Source: Amycolatopsis iheyensis
GTDB lineage: Bacteria; Actinomycetota; Actinomycetes; Mycobacteriales; Pseudonocardiaceae
Length of the DNA stretch: 64,000 nucleotides
Reading direction: 5' to 3'
Assembly: GCF_024703995.1 (NCBI RefSeq)
Contig: NZ_JAMXQV010000024.1
Location: 1-64,000, forward strand
Each line of letters opens with the position of its first letter. The stretch's first letter is position 1. Of this stretch, positions 7,567 to 15,908 are shown piece by piece. The notes under the pieces were generated by a model. It worked only from the letters and a program-made list of their open reading frames with translations. It was not told the DNA's origin and ran no database searches. The translations under genes were made by a program, and so were the position numbers.

Positions 7567-8826
7567 TCAGTAGTCGTCGAAGAAGCGCGTGGCTTGGTCG
7601 CGGATGCGCGTGAGCCGTTTGGAGACTGGGCTGTGGTTGCGGTAGCCGAGGGCTTGGGCGATCTCAGTGAGGTTGGTGTAGCCGCTGTTGAGCAGCACCA
7701 CGATCTGGCGGCTGGTCGGGTCGAGCAGCGCCATGAAGTCGGCAGTGACCAACCGGCCTTCGATCTCGGTGTCCGGGCTTTGGACGGGGATGGTGTCGGT
7801 CAGCTCGACGAAGCGGACCTTCACCTTGTTGCGGGTGTGGTGCAGTTTTCGTTCGAAGTCGATGCGCGCGTTCGTCCAACGTTCGGAGAAGTCGTCCTCG
7901 ACGCGGTTGGCGCGGACGGCCTCGAGGATGCCCCGAAGCCGGCCTCCAGCATCGGCGGCCTCGATGGTGCGGTGGACGACGTCCGCAGCCTCGGCCTCGC
8001 CGCACCACAGGTCCGCAGCCACCCGGGGATTGGTACGCACCCCGCCGCCGAAGGGCGTGCCGTCCTCGAGCGTCGGGGGTTCCTCCTCGACGCCGTTGTC
8101 AGAGGGGGGAAGGCCTCGCAGGATCTGCTCAAGCACGTTGGTGACCGGCGGCAGCCAGAAGTCCAGGTTGTGGGCGAGGATCCGGATCGGGTCGTCGGTG
8201 GAGAATCCGCTGATCGGCGACCCGGAGATGAGATCTCGCCACACCGTCGATGCCCAGGCTCGCGAGAGTCGAGTCTCGAAGTCAGCCGGCAGGTACTGCT
8301 CCGCGCCGGCGAAGTCCGCCACGAATGGCCATTGCCCGGTCCGCAGCCATGGCAGCCCGAACCGGTCGAGTGTCGCGCGGGGCAGCAGATGCATCAGCGG
8401 GGCGTACTCGTAGTAGCGCGACCGTGTGCGCGGGACGAAGACTACGTTGTGGTCGCCCCGGGCCGCCACTGCTCGGATCTCGTCCGGCAGCTCGATTCGT
8501 GCCATGGCGCGTCCGCGGAACTGCGCGGCCTCGCAAAGGAGGTTCCACCACGCGACGCCGAGCGTGAGCCGCCAGGCGGAGGTCATTGGCGGCAGTGGAA
8601 CGGTCAGGTACTCCGCAGGCAGCGGGCTGTGCGCACGCAGGACCACGGTGAACACGTCGCCAGCCGAGAGGTGCCGCATCCGCGGGAAGTGCTCCGGCGT
8701 CGGGGTCGTGCCGTCCTCGTAGAGCAAGTCACTTCGGTGGATACGCGCAATCTCCGGGGGCATCGCCTTGGGCGCGTAAGCGACATCGACGGAATCCGCG
8801 AGCTCGATGGCATTCATCATGCCCAT
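7567..8826 (-). CDS. Orphan protein with C-terminal sigma-4-like HTH
   Basis: A protein of about 419 residues that I do not recognise over most of its length. The last ~55 residues form a helix-turn-helix of the sigma region 4 or LuxR type: LLDPTSRQIVVLLNSGYTNL, then TEIAQALGYRNHSPVSKRL and TRIRDQATRFF. The large N-terminal part has conserved-looking tryptophans and a DFWLPP segment but no catalytic motif I can name. Start options are ATG 8826, 8820 or 8817; a GGGATGG run just upstream favours 8820 or 8826. It lies upstream of, and is co-directional with, the ECF operon, 247 nt away, and may be a regulator that senses something through its N-terminal domain. Confidence 0.6.
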   Translation of the reverse strand: MGMMNAIELADSVDVAYAPKAMPPEIARIHRSDLLYEDGTTPTPEHFPRMRHLSAGDVFTVVLRAHSPLPAEYLTVPLPPMTSAWRLTLGVAWWNLLCEAAQFRGRAMARIELPDEIRAVAARGDHNVVFVPRTRSRYYEYAPLMHLLPRATLDRFGLPWLRTGQWPFVADFAGAEQYLPADFETRLSRAWASTVWRDLISGSPISGFSTDDPIRILAHNLDFWLPPVTNVLEQILRGLPPSDNGVEEEPPTLEDGTPFGGGVRTNPRVAADLWCGEAEAADVVHRTIEAADAGGRLRGILEAVRANRVEDDFSERWTNARIDFERKLHHTRNKVKVRFVELTDTIPVQSPDTEIEGRLVTADFMALLDPTSRQIVVLLNSGYTNLTEIAQALGYRNHSPVSKRLTRIRDQATRFFDDY

Positions 8827-8949
8827 CCCACGACACGGCACCGCGATTCTGTTCCGTCCGGTGCGACCAAATCCTTGGCCGGTTGACTCCATGCTTCACC
8901 CGATCATGAGGGGCACGACTCAATCGCGACGGACGAAGATCGCGGCGGC

Positions 8950-9207
8950 TTACCCCGAGGTGGTGGCCTGCTGGTCTTCCCGCGACGTCTTCGCCGCCGC
9001 CCGCCCGCCGAGATACGGCTTCTTGTCCGGCCAATGCGGCTTCAACGCCGCGAGGAACCGCTCTGGGTCTTTCGTCAGCGCGGTCAAGCAGGCCACCACG
9101 AACGCGCGCATCTCCAGCTTGCGACCCGACAGCACCACCTGAGCGTCCTTCTTCAAGTCTTTCGGCGGACGAGTGGTCAACGCCGGATCGCGGTGCTTGC
9201 TGGGCAT
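8950..9207 (-). CDS. Small basic ribbon-helix-helix-like DNA-binding protein
   Basis: An 85-residue basic protein. Residues 15-60 (PPKDLKKDAQVVLSGRKLEM then RAFVVACLTALTKDPERFLA) fit a short beta strand followed by two helices, as in ribbon-helix-helix proteins of plasmids and integrative elements. The Lys/Arg-rich tail (PHWPDKKPYLGGRAAAKTS) suits non-specific DNA contacts. Its start at ATG 9207 lies only 18 nt from a pair of inverted GGTGGC-GCCACC dyads in the divergent intergenic region, which suggests it autoregulates or marks that site. RHH membership is inferred from pattern only. Confidence 0.5.
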   Translation of the reverse strand: MPSKHRDPALTTRPPKDLKKDAQVVLSGRKLEMRAFVVACLTALTKDPERFLAALKPHWPDKKPYLGGRAAAKTSREDQQATTSG

Positions 9208-9224
9208 GGCGACCATCCTCGCAC

Positions 9225-9276
9225 GGTGGCTTGCCACCAAACAAGCCAGGGTTGTCTTTGGTGGCAAGCCACCAAA
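9225..9276. promoter_or_regulatory. Double-dyad operator in divergent intergenic region
   Basis: Two near-identical dyads occur: GGTGGC-TT-GCCACC at 9225-9238 and GGTGGC-AA-GCCACC at 9260-9273. Each is itself an inverted repeat. Taken together, 9225-9241 and 9257-9273 are exact 17-nt reverse complements separated by 15 nt. The unit lies between the divergent starts at 9207 (minus) and 9292 (plus). This is a typical layout for a repressor that controls both promoters; the adjacent small RHH-like protein is the obvious candidate binder. Confidence 0.75.
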
Positions 9277-9291
9277 GGGCTGGAGGATGCC

Positions 9292-9795
9292 GTGAACGTC
9301 AACACCACCGTGACCAGCGACGCGCGGACCACCGACCTGAATTTCCGAGCCAAGGCGCCGCGGCGGCTCGACCACATCGAGATCGTCGAGATCACCCGGT
9401 TCGACGCGGGCAACCGTCGGCGCTACGCCGCGACTGCGGCGCTGACCCGCACCGACGGCGTCTACAGCACCCACACCCTCGTATTCCAGGACGACCGGGA
9501 CCGCTACGCCGTCCGCGACGGCCACTACGACATCCCCACCCGCGCCGAGGCCGAAGCCGACGCCCGCGTCCGCCCGCACGCAGGGCCTGCTGGTCACCGG
9601 TGTCGCATCCGCAGCGGAAGGTCTCCGCGCCGCGGAAATCGTGGGAGGCCTTCGAGCAGGGGAGTGCAGTCCGGATGGCGGCGGGTGCCGGCAGGCGGAG
9701 AGGGTAGGTCGCCCGTGCGGTCCACTCTCTCCGCCGTCGCTGTGCTGGGTCATGCCGCGTCGCAGGGGAAGCCGATTTGTCGGGCCAACGCTTAG
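9292..9795 (+). CDS. Hypothetical protein downstream of the double-dyad operator
   Basis: Starts with GTG at 9292, four bases after a perfect GGAGGA. The first ~95 residues look like real coding sequence with a beta-rich pattern (RRLDHIEIVEITRFDAGNRR and YSTHTLVFQDDRDRYAVRDG). After about residue 95 the frame becomes Arg/Gly/Pro-rich without plausible structure, so the natural protein may be shorter, with a frameshift near 9580 having fused noise to it. The family is not recognised. Control by the operator just upstream is likely. Confidence 0.5.
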   Translation: MNVNTTVTSDARTTDLNFRAKAPRRLDHIEIVEITRFDAGNRRRYAATAALTRTDGVYSTHTLVFQDDRDRYAVRDGHYDIPTRAEAEADARVRPHAGPAGHRCRIRSGRSPRRGNRGRPSSRGVQSGWRRVPAGGEGRSPVRSTLSAVAVLGHAASQGKPICRANA

Positions 9796-9805
9796 GCGGG
9801 CTGTG

Positions 9806-11587
9806 TCACACCGCGAGGGCTTCGAGCTTGACGAAGTCCAACTCCACGTGCACGGGCTTGCCAGTTTCGATGACGTAGGCCCACACGTCGATCTCGGTCT
9901 CGCCGAACCGGAAACGGACCTCGACGCCGCGTCGGTCGATGTCGCGCTTCATAACTTCTTTCAGACTGACCTCCAGGCTGCCGACGTAGTCGCACGACGG
10001 GTCGGTGACGAATGTGGGAGTGCGTGACGTCGAGCGGTACACATCGAACTTGATCCCAGTCTGGTCGTCGTACAGCGGAAAGTAGCGTCGCGACACGGTT
10101 TTGGTGGTCGGCACGATGTCGCCGGCGTGTGCATGCGATGAGAAGACATTGCGGCACTTGAGTTTTCCGTCGACGACGATCTTGTGTTCGTCGCGATGGC
10201 CGGCGTTGATGTCGAAGTCTTCGGTGACGCGGATGCCGTAGGAGTACCGGACGCGGCGTGCGCGGGTGTCGGGTTCGCAGGCGAAATGGGCGGCGCCGGC
10301 GACGACGGCGCCACCGGGGTCGGGCGGAGTCAGGATCGTCGCACGGCCGGTGAAGTGGTCGGCGAGGCTCTGCCGCAGATACTCCGAGTCGGCGAATCCG
10401 CCGACGAGGAGGATGTTCTCCGGCTGTTCGAGCGGCCCGAATTCGTCAACGACGAAGGCAAGCTGCTGTTCCACCAGCTCGATGATCTGCGGGATGACCT
10501 CGGCGAAGACGGCGTGGATCTGCTCGGCGGTGATGATGAGCTGGGTCGCCTGCCCATCTTGCTGGTCTTTGAGGTTCTTCTTGGTGCGGGGGCTGAGGTG
10601 CTGCGCGATCTCGGCCGGGATCTGAAGGTAAAGCGGGTCGTCGTGGTCGACGGTTATGTGACGTTTCGCCTGCTCCCAGGCGTCACGCATGCTGCGGATC
10701 GCCGCCGGGCATCGATCGAGCAGCTTGGCGTAGGCCCGGTCTCCGCCGAAGCGTGGCTTGAGGATCAGGTTCTCGAACGCGATGTTGAGGTACACGCTGC
10801 CCCGCCAGGCGCCTCGCACCTTGCCGATCTCGGTCATTCCGTCGGAGTCGCGCCGGTACGCGGTGATGTCGATCGTGCCGCCGCCACAGTCGACGACCAC
10901 GAACCGGGTGCCCGGTGTGGTGAGATCCACGGGCACGGCATCGATTCCGGTTCCGATCCGCACACCTGAGGTGAGCGCATACTGGGCCGCGGCTTCCGGC
11001 TCGAGTGCGAGGACCAGGGCGCCTTTGTCCTGGGAGACCCCGGCAGCGTAGGCGGCTTCGCGGACCAGCTGCTTCTGGTGGTCGGTGAACACGGCGGGGA
11101 CCGTGATGCAGACCTGGATCTGGTCTTCACCGTACCCGGCCCGAGCGATATCGGTCAGGGCAAGCCGATAGACCTGCTTGAGGAACAACGCCAGATAGCG
11201 CTCGGGAAGGTCCGTGTGCTGCCCCATCGTGACCGTGGCGTCCACGGCCTTGTCCGGCGAACGGCCCAGCAGCATCTTGATGCTTTCCACCAGACGCAGT
11301 CCGGAGTCCTTGCCACCGGCGTTGCGGAGGTCTCCCTTGTGCTGCGCGTCGTAGCCGAATGCCACCACCTCGCCCTCGGTGTCCAGCAGCAGGCGCGTGA
11401 GCGTCTTGACCGCGTCCTGCGGGGCACCGGGCCAGTTTCGCCGCTTGGTGATCTCACGCTGACCGCCGCTGGGCGAGTCCGGGGTGATGATCGTCCAGGC
11501 GTAGCCGGTGCCGTAGGTGCCGACATCGATGCCGAGGCGGACCGGACGGAACTTGCGAGGTGCAGGAGGGATGTGTTGCGTTGACAT
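9806..11587 (-). CDS. Hsp70-like (HSPA12-type) ATPase, solitary
   Basis: A 593-residue actin/Hsp70-fold ATPase. Phosphate-1 loop GIDVGTYGTG is at 19-28, phosphate-2 VVDCGGGTID at 231-240, and the adenosine motif ILLVGGF at 392-398; EPEAAA at 196-201 is the connect motif of Hsp70. The last ~180 residues are beta-rich and differ from the DnaK substrate domain, and there is no EEVD-like tail, so it resembles the HSPA12-like proteins of actinobacteria rather than DnaK. No DnaJ or GrpE gene is nearby. The ATG at 11587 is chosen over a 24-residue upstream extension. Function is unknown; a specialised chaperone or sensor is inferred. Confidence 0.8.
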   Translation of the reverse strand: MSTQHIPPAPRKFRPVRLGIDVGTYGTGYAWTIITPDSPSGGQREITKRRNWPGAPQDAVKTLTRLLLDTEGEVVAFGYDAQHKGDLRNAGGKDSGLRLVESIKMLLGRSPDKAVDATVTMGQHTDLPERYLALFLKQVYRLALTDIARAGYGEDQIQVCITVPAVFTDHQKQLVREAAYAAGVSQDKGALVLALEPEAAAQYALTSGVRIGTGIDAVPVDLTTPGTRFVVVDCGGGTIDITAYRRDSDGMTEIGKVRGAWRGSVYLNIAFENLILKPRFGGDRAYAKLLDRCPAAIRSMRDAWEQAKRHITVDHDDPLYLQIPAEIAQHLSPRTKKNLKDQQDGQATQLIITAEQIHAVFAEVIPQIIELVEQQLAFVVDEFGPLEQPENILLVGGFADSEYLRQSLADHFTGRATILTPPDPGGAVVAGAAHFACEPDTRARRVRYSYGIRVTEDFDINAGHRDEHKIVVDGKLKCRNVFSSHAHAGDIVPTTKTVSRRYFPLYDDQTGIKFDVYRSTSRTPTFVTDPSCDYVGSLEVSLKEVMKRDIDRRGVEVRFRFGETEIDVWAYVIETGKPVHVELDFVKLEALAV

Positions 11588-11902
11588 GGGCGCGGACGCT
11601 AGCGACGAGGTCCGACAAAACTGCCGCTGTGATCGGCCTCTGGTGTAAACGGAGGACAATGTTCATGCATTCGAGTGAAAGGTGACGTCACGCGGGCTCT
11701 GCGCGGGCGACCACTCGGGGTACTGGCAAGAAGTGTTGTCAGGCTCGCCCGGCGGGATGACCTCAATCATGTCTCCGGGCAGGTGTGGCTCGTTCTTGTG
11801 GCAGTTGCGACGAAGCGTTCCACGTCTCGTCGGAGATTAGTGCCCAGGTGTCGGCATGGCAGCGCATCTCCATCGTGTGACCGGATAGGGAAGACTGACG
11901 AG
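11588..11902. other. Intergenic, no gene seen
   Basis: This divergent gap between the Hsp70-like gene and a small plus-strand gene shows no convincing ORF. It should hold promoters for both directions. I see no strong repeat or hairpin. Confidence 0.5.
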
Positions 11903-12139
11903 ATGACAGGGGCACGATCGTTCTACCTCGGGCTGATCATCCACCGGACCAACCGGCCAGACCTGCGGAACGTGACAGCGGCCGAGTTCAACCGCGCCAC
12001 GATCTTCAACTCCCGGGAATTCATCGCCCATCACCCGCACGGCCTGCCCGACTCGGCCCTGCAACGGGCGTTGCACGCCGACCTATGGACCCAGCGCCAG
12101 TGCCTCCAGATCATCACCGAGACCGCTCGGTTCTTCTGA
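11903..12139 (+). CDS. Small hypothetical protein (78 aa)
   Basis: A 78-residue protein beginning MTGARSFYLGLIIHRTNRPD, with good coding character and an aromatic C terminus (ITETARFF). The ATG at 11903 follows a weak GACGAG. I recognise no family. It is alone on the plus strand between the Hsp70-like gene and the predicted nuclease pair. A longer frame upstream to 11675 is Arg-rich and less plausible. Confidence 0.45.
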   Translation: MTGARSFYLGLIIHRTNRPDLRNVTAAEFNRATIFNSREFIAHHPHGLPDSALQRALHADLWTQRQCLQIITETARFF

Positions 12140-12210
12140 GCCTGCCACCCATCGGCCGACGCCATTGCGGCGGTGAGCACCTTGCAGATGCCGGACACTG
12201 GCCGATGGAG

Positions 12211-12978
12211 CTACTTGCTGCACGGTGGTTCTCCCTCGTCGCCGTATCGAGGACACCAGCGGTAGTAACTGCTATCGAGGTTGCTGCTCGGGGCGGCCCG
12301 TCCGTGCTGTGGTTGCCAGCCGCCCCAGTGCCGGGTGTTGCAGGTGTTGCACAGTGGCGCGCGGACGAACCCGTGGGTGTGGCAGTGGTCCCACACCCGG
12401 GCGGGCTCGCTTAGGCAGCCCGCACAGATGAACCGCGCGGCGGCGGGCCAACCGCGGCGGCCTGCTGGGTCGGTGCGGTACTGCCGTCCGCCCAGTTCGC
12501 CGTTGTAGATCACCGGCTGCGCGCTGTCGCCCTGCGCGCCGTAAACGACGACCGCGCGCTTGATCTCGCCGAGATCGGCGACCATCGCCTCGCCGACGCG
12601 CTCGAACCAGCCGTGGGAGTCGGCCCCGTGGTGGACACCCAGGCACGAGCAGTCGCAGTCGACACCGGTCGCCTCGAGGCAGGCCCGGGTGCACCGCGAC
12701 AGCGTCGACATGTCCCGGCAGACCACGACGTAGCCGTAGCGGTCGATTGCCGCGATCACCAGCCGCGTCAGGCAGTTGCGCGGCAACGTCCACCGGTCCC
12801 CGTCGAGTTGAGGGGATCGGATGCGGACGGTCTCGTGCAGCCACCGGCGGTTGCCTTTGCGGGCCGGGATCTTCGCGATGACCTGTCCATTCCGCGGAAG
12901 CCACACCTGTGGCACTCCGGGACCTGTCTGCACGCGCCGGCCGACGACGCGGACCGCAGGTACGTCGTCGTGGCTCAT
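12211..12978 (-). CDS. Endonuclease VII-like HNH nuclease
   Basis: A 255-residue protein whose C-terminal third is a recombination endonuclease VII (HNH/ββα-metal) domain: zinc ligands ICAGC (C185, C188), then the catalytic VWDHCH at about 195-200, and LCNTCNT at 209-215 completing the CxxC zinc pair and HNH asparagine. The middle carries a Cys-rich block (SRCTRACLEATGVDCDCSC followed by HHG) that may bind a second zinc. Phage T4 endo VII resolves branched DNA; chromosomal homologues are poorly known. The start ATG 12978 overlaps the stop of the upstream CoiA-like gene as ATGA, so the two are made together. Confidence 0.75.
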   Translation of the reverse strand: MSHDDVPAVRVVGRRVQTGPGVPQVWLPRNGQVIAKIPARKGNRRWLHETVRIRSPQLDGDRWTLPRNCLTRLVIAAIDRYGYVVVCRDMSTLSRCTRACLEATGVDCDCSCLGVHHGADSHGWFERVGEAMVADLGEIKRAVVVYGAQGDSAQPVIYNGELGGRQYRTDPAGRRGWPAAARFICAGCLSEPARVWDHCHTHGFVRAPLCNTCNTRHWGGWQPQHGRAAPSSNLDSSYYRWCPRYGDEGEPPCSK

Positions 12979-14096
12979 GCCGAGGGCGGTTGCGGCGCGG
13001 CCAGGTTGTAGAAGCTCTGCGGAGGTCGGCTGGCGATCATCTGAAAGCATCGGGGACAGAGGACGCCGCCGGGGCCTCGCGGGGCCTGGTGGCATTTCGT
13101 GCAGGTCAGCGGAGCGGTCGTCGCGCGCAGCGCGTCGTGCGGGTTTTCGCACACCGTGCTTCGGCTGGCCCGACGGCCGGGCCGGCTGCGGGAGCCGGGC
13201 TGGTAGACGTATCGGCTGGCGTCGTCGGTGAGGTCGCGCAGCAGGTCGAGGTCCTCATGGGGGATGAGGCGGACGCTGCCGCGTAGGTCGATGATAGGCA
13301 CGATCCGGCGGGCCGGCACCTGCTCGGCGACATCGTCGACGGTCAGCCCCGGCCACGGCTCGGCGATCGGATGGAATCCGCCGCAGGGCGGTTTGGGACG
13401 CTTGCGGGTGCCGTTCGGGCAGTTGCCGAGGGTGGTGACGGTGCAGCGGGTGGCGACCAGTCGGCGCGGGCCGATCGCGGTCGCGGCCCGGCGTGGCGGC
13501 AGCGAGCTCCAGGGGCGGGGGTTGCTGCCGACGGTGGGGACGTCGAAAAACCAGGCCGAGGGCCGGTCGGAGTCGAGGAACCACACCGCCAGCCATCCGG
13601 CTTGGAATGAGCGGGTGGTGCGGGCTTTCACCGACTGGGTCTGCACCTGGGAGTGCTGGACCTCGATGCCGGTCGGCCGCGGGCCGGAGATCGCGACGTC
13701 CAGGATGGTGCCGGCGCCGGTGCGCTGCTCCTGGGTGGCCGGGTGGCCGGCGTCCTCAGCGGCGCGCTGCCAGTAGTCCTTCTGGATCCGGTGTTCGTCG
13801 GACTCGCGCGCGATCGCGTGTTTCTCGGCGCAGCGGCTGCCGGGGAAGTGCACCGCCCAGTAGCGGTCCCCGATGCGTTTGACGTACATCTCCGCGCCGT
13901 CCTCGTCTGGTCCGGCCGCCCGGCTCGTGCCGTCGGGCTCGCGGATGCTGGCCTGCTGGCACAGCAAGATCTTGTCGCCGCGATGGATCTGGCCGTGCAA
14001 CGCACTGATCACGGCGAAATCAGCGGTATTGAGTTCGGCCAGGTCGAGCAGACGGTCCTGCCCGGGACGAGGGGTGTAACGCACCAAGGTCGACAT
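12975..14096 (-). CDS. CoiA-like PD-(D/E)XK nuclease with zinc ribbon
   Basis: A 373-residue protein. The core nuclease domain spans about 90-190: SDEHRIQKDYW (99-109), then ILDVAI with D133 and GIEVQHS with E145 and Q147, the D-(E)xQ arrangement of CoiA-type PD-(D/E)XK nucleases, followed by KARTTRSFQAGWLAVWFLDS. The C terminus has a zinc ribbon (LTCTKC and LCPRC, about 335-355). CoiA acts in processing of transforming DNA in firmicutes; in actinobacteria such proteins have no proven role. The stop overlaps the start of the endo VII-like gene (ATGA), which argues for a joint function on branched or incoming DNA. Confidence 0.7.
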   Translation of the reverse strand: MSTLVRYTPRPGQDRLLDLAELNTADFAVISALHGQIHRGDKILLCQQASIREPDGTSRAAGPDEDGAEMYVKRIGDRYWAVHFPGSRCAEKHAIARESDEHRIQKDYWQRAAEDAGHPATQEQRTGAGTILDVAISGPRPTGIEVQHSQVQTQSVKARTTRSFQAGWLAVWFLDSDRPSAWFFDVPTVGSNPRPWSSLPPRRAATAIGPRRLVATRCTVTTLGNCPNGTRKRPKPPCGGFHPIAEPWPGLTVDDVAEQVPARRIVPIIDLRGSVRLIPHEDLDLLRDLTDDASRYVYQPGSRSRPGRRASRSTVCENPHDALRATTAPLTCTKCHQAPRGPGGVLCPRCFQMIASRPPQSFYNLAAPQPPSA

Positions 14097-14172
14097 CCGC
14101 GAACCTCCCTGCGGTAGGCCCTCTCAGAGTAGGAGCCGGCACCGACAGTCCGACGACAGCTACCCTCGGTGT

Positions 14173-14418
14173 TCAGCCGGCTCGTCCCTTGTCCTGCGAC
14201 TCGATTGGGCGGACCTCCGGGGTGCCGGCAGCCGCCTTGTCGAGGACGTGAAGCTCGAATCGAGCCGTGTCGTAGCCGCCGATGTCCCAGGCGAGATCAC
14301 TGTTCCCGACGCGCCACTCGTGCCCGGTGGCCCGCTCTCGCAACAACCACGCCACGTGCCCTCCCGCTGACGGCTTGACCGCACCCGCCTCCGACCACGG
14401 TAGCAGCACATGGAACAT
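14173..14418 (-). CDS. Small hypothetical protein (81 aa)
   Basis: An 81-residue protein from ATG 14418 (MFHVLLPWSEAGAVKPSAGG), with conserved-looking tryptophans and a beta-rich pattern (VGNSDLAWDIGGYDTARFEL). A TTG four codons upstream is an alternative start. It lies 50 nt after a 192-residue gene and is probably co-transcribed with it. Family not recognised. Confidence 0.5.
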   Translation of the reverse strand: MFHVLLPWSEAGAVKPSAGGHVAWLLRERATGHEWRVGNSDLAWDIGGYDTARFELHVLDKAAAGTPEVRPIESQDKGRAG

Positions 14419-14468
14419 ACGTTCGACCAAGGCGAGGTGGGTCGCGGCGCGGAAACGGGAGTTGCGTG

Positions 14469-15047
14469 TCAGGGGCCGGCGAGCATCGCGAGGGTGACGT
14501 CAGGGCCGAGGTTGGCGCTGTCTCCAGTGAGCTGATGCAGGATCTCTGCGTTGACGATGCGGCAGAGTGCGGTGCAGTGACGTTCCCAGTCGTCGAAAGC
14601 CGCGGCCGCGGTACTGTCGGCGACACTCATCCGCCTCCGCAGTTTCACGTAGACCTCATAGCCGGGATCGCCCGGCCGCGGTTCGCACCCCTGGGTGATG
14701 AGAAGAAACTCCTTGAACAAGGCCCCCGCGGCAAGGTGGTCGCGGGACAGGTCCGTCAACGACACGTCCGCCAGCACTGCGGGCCCATTCACGACGTTCT
14801 CGCGGGCTTGGGGGATGATGCCAGCGGCGGTCGTCGCCGTGATCGCGAACGAGAGCATCACCAGCTCTACCGCACGTTCCGTCTGATCGACGGAGCCCGG
14901 AGGTAGTAGGCCTGCGCGTCGATCGAACCGACCGAAAATCACCTCAGCGTGGTGATAGGCCGCGCGCCACAGATTCATCGGCTGAACCCCGAGCGGCCCC
15001 GGCTCGGCCGGCTCTTCCGTTGTGCGGTCCCGCTGTTGCCCGCTCAT
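14469..15047 (-). CDS. Hypothetical alpha-helical protein (192 aa)
   Basis: A 192-residue protein from ATG 15047, preceded by an AGGGGAAGAAG ribosome-binding site. It is mostly helical with no transmembrane segment; PMNLWRAAYHHAEVIFGRFD, AVELVMLSFAITATTAAGII and the C-terminal LCRIVNAEILHQLTG are the best-defined stretches. I do not recognise a family. An in-frame extension to 15191 is less plausible because the ribosome-binding site sits at 15047. It is upstream of the 81-residue gene on the same strand. Confidence 0.55.
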   Translation of the reverse strand: MSGQQRDRTTEEPAEPGPLGVQPMNLWRAAYHHAEVIFGRFDRRAGLLPPGSVDQTERAVELVMLSFAITATTAAGIIPQARENVVNGPAVLADVSLTDLSRDHLAAGALFKEFLLITQGCEPRPGDPGYEVYVKLRRRMSVADSTAAAAFDDWERHCTALCRIVNAEILHQLTGDSANLGPDVTLAMLAGP

Positions 15048-15497
15048 CGCTTCTTCCCCTTCCCTCTCGCGTGCGAGTCCACCGGCCGCCGTCCGACGGG
15101 TCCCTGTTGACCTGCACGCGTGCCCTTGACCTGGGAGCCTTTCAGCCGGTTCCCGAACTTGATAAGCGATCTTCAGCATGTCATCACGCATGCGCGCCTG
15201 ACGGCCAAACGCTGCCTAAACCCACCGAAGTGGTCGAACGAAAGTTCGGTTCGACCGAAGGTCAGGATGACAAGTCGGCCGGACCGGGCGATCGGGTTGG
15301 CCGGCGCGCGTGCGCCAGGCGGGCCGGTTCGCATGCGTCTTGGCAACGACAGGTCGAATTCAGGACCGGGTGCCGCGACGGTCCCGAGGTGGTCCAGTGC
15401 GACGCGTGCCGTGCTGATCCGGCGGCGAAGGTACGTCCATGCCTCGCCGCGGGATGAGCGCGAATCTGGTGGGCCCATCCCGCGGCAGCGGCTGCGT
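15048..15497. other. Intergenic, no gene seen
   Basis: These 450 nt between the 192-residue gene and the Lsr2 gene have several overlapping open frames on both strands, none with a good start, composition or recognisable motif. I see no tRNA or strong repeat. Promoters for the minus-strand genes below are expected here. Confidence 0.45.
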
Positions 15498-15908
15498 CTA
15501 CCTCTTGGCTGCGGCGACCTTTTTCCGCGAGCCACGCTTTGGCTTCGCTGGTTCGGGTTCGGTTTCCTGGGCGCGCTTGTACAGGTCGATGATCTCTGTG
15601 GACAGCCTGCCGCGATCGGAGATCTCGTGGCCATTGGCCTTAGCCCATGCGCGTACCTTTTTCGAGTGCTCACGACTGGTCGAATTGCTTGAGACGCTGG
15701 TCGACCCCGTCGCCGTGTTCCTGCGTTTGCGGCCACCGGTTCGGCGCGCGGCTTCGATGTAGCCGCCGAGTTCCGCGCGGAGGCCTTCGGCGTTCTCATC
15801 GGACAGGTCGATCTCGTACTCGATGCCATCGAGTGCGAACGTCACGGTTTGAGTCGCCGCGGTTCCGTCGATGTCGTCCAGTAGTTCTACTTTTACGTTC
15901 CGTGCCAT
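15498..15908 (-). CDS. lsr2: Lsr2-family nucleoid protein (paralogue)
   Basis: A 136-residue Lsr2. The N-terminal dimerisation domain (MARNVKVELLDDIDGTAATQ, then IEYEIDLSDENAEGLRAELG) is complete, a Ser/Thr/Arg-rich linker follows, and the C-terminal DNA-binding domain has VRAWAKANGHEISDRGRLST with the AT-hook-like RGR. A Lys-rich tail (PKPKRGSRKKVAAAKR-type) extends it. Lsr2 binds AT-rich DNA and silences foreign genes. Its position within accessory genes suggests an element-borne paralogue rather than the core copy. The ATG at 15908 gives the usual MA-start; an upstream extension to 16013 is rejected. Confidence 0.85.
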   Translation of the reverse strand: MARNVKVELLDDIDGTAATQTVTFALDGIEYEIDLSDENAEGLRAELGGYIEAARRTGGRKRRNTATGSTSVSSNSTSREHSKKVRAWAKANGHEISDRGRLSTEIIDLYKRAQETEPEPAKPKRGSRKKVAAAKR

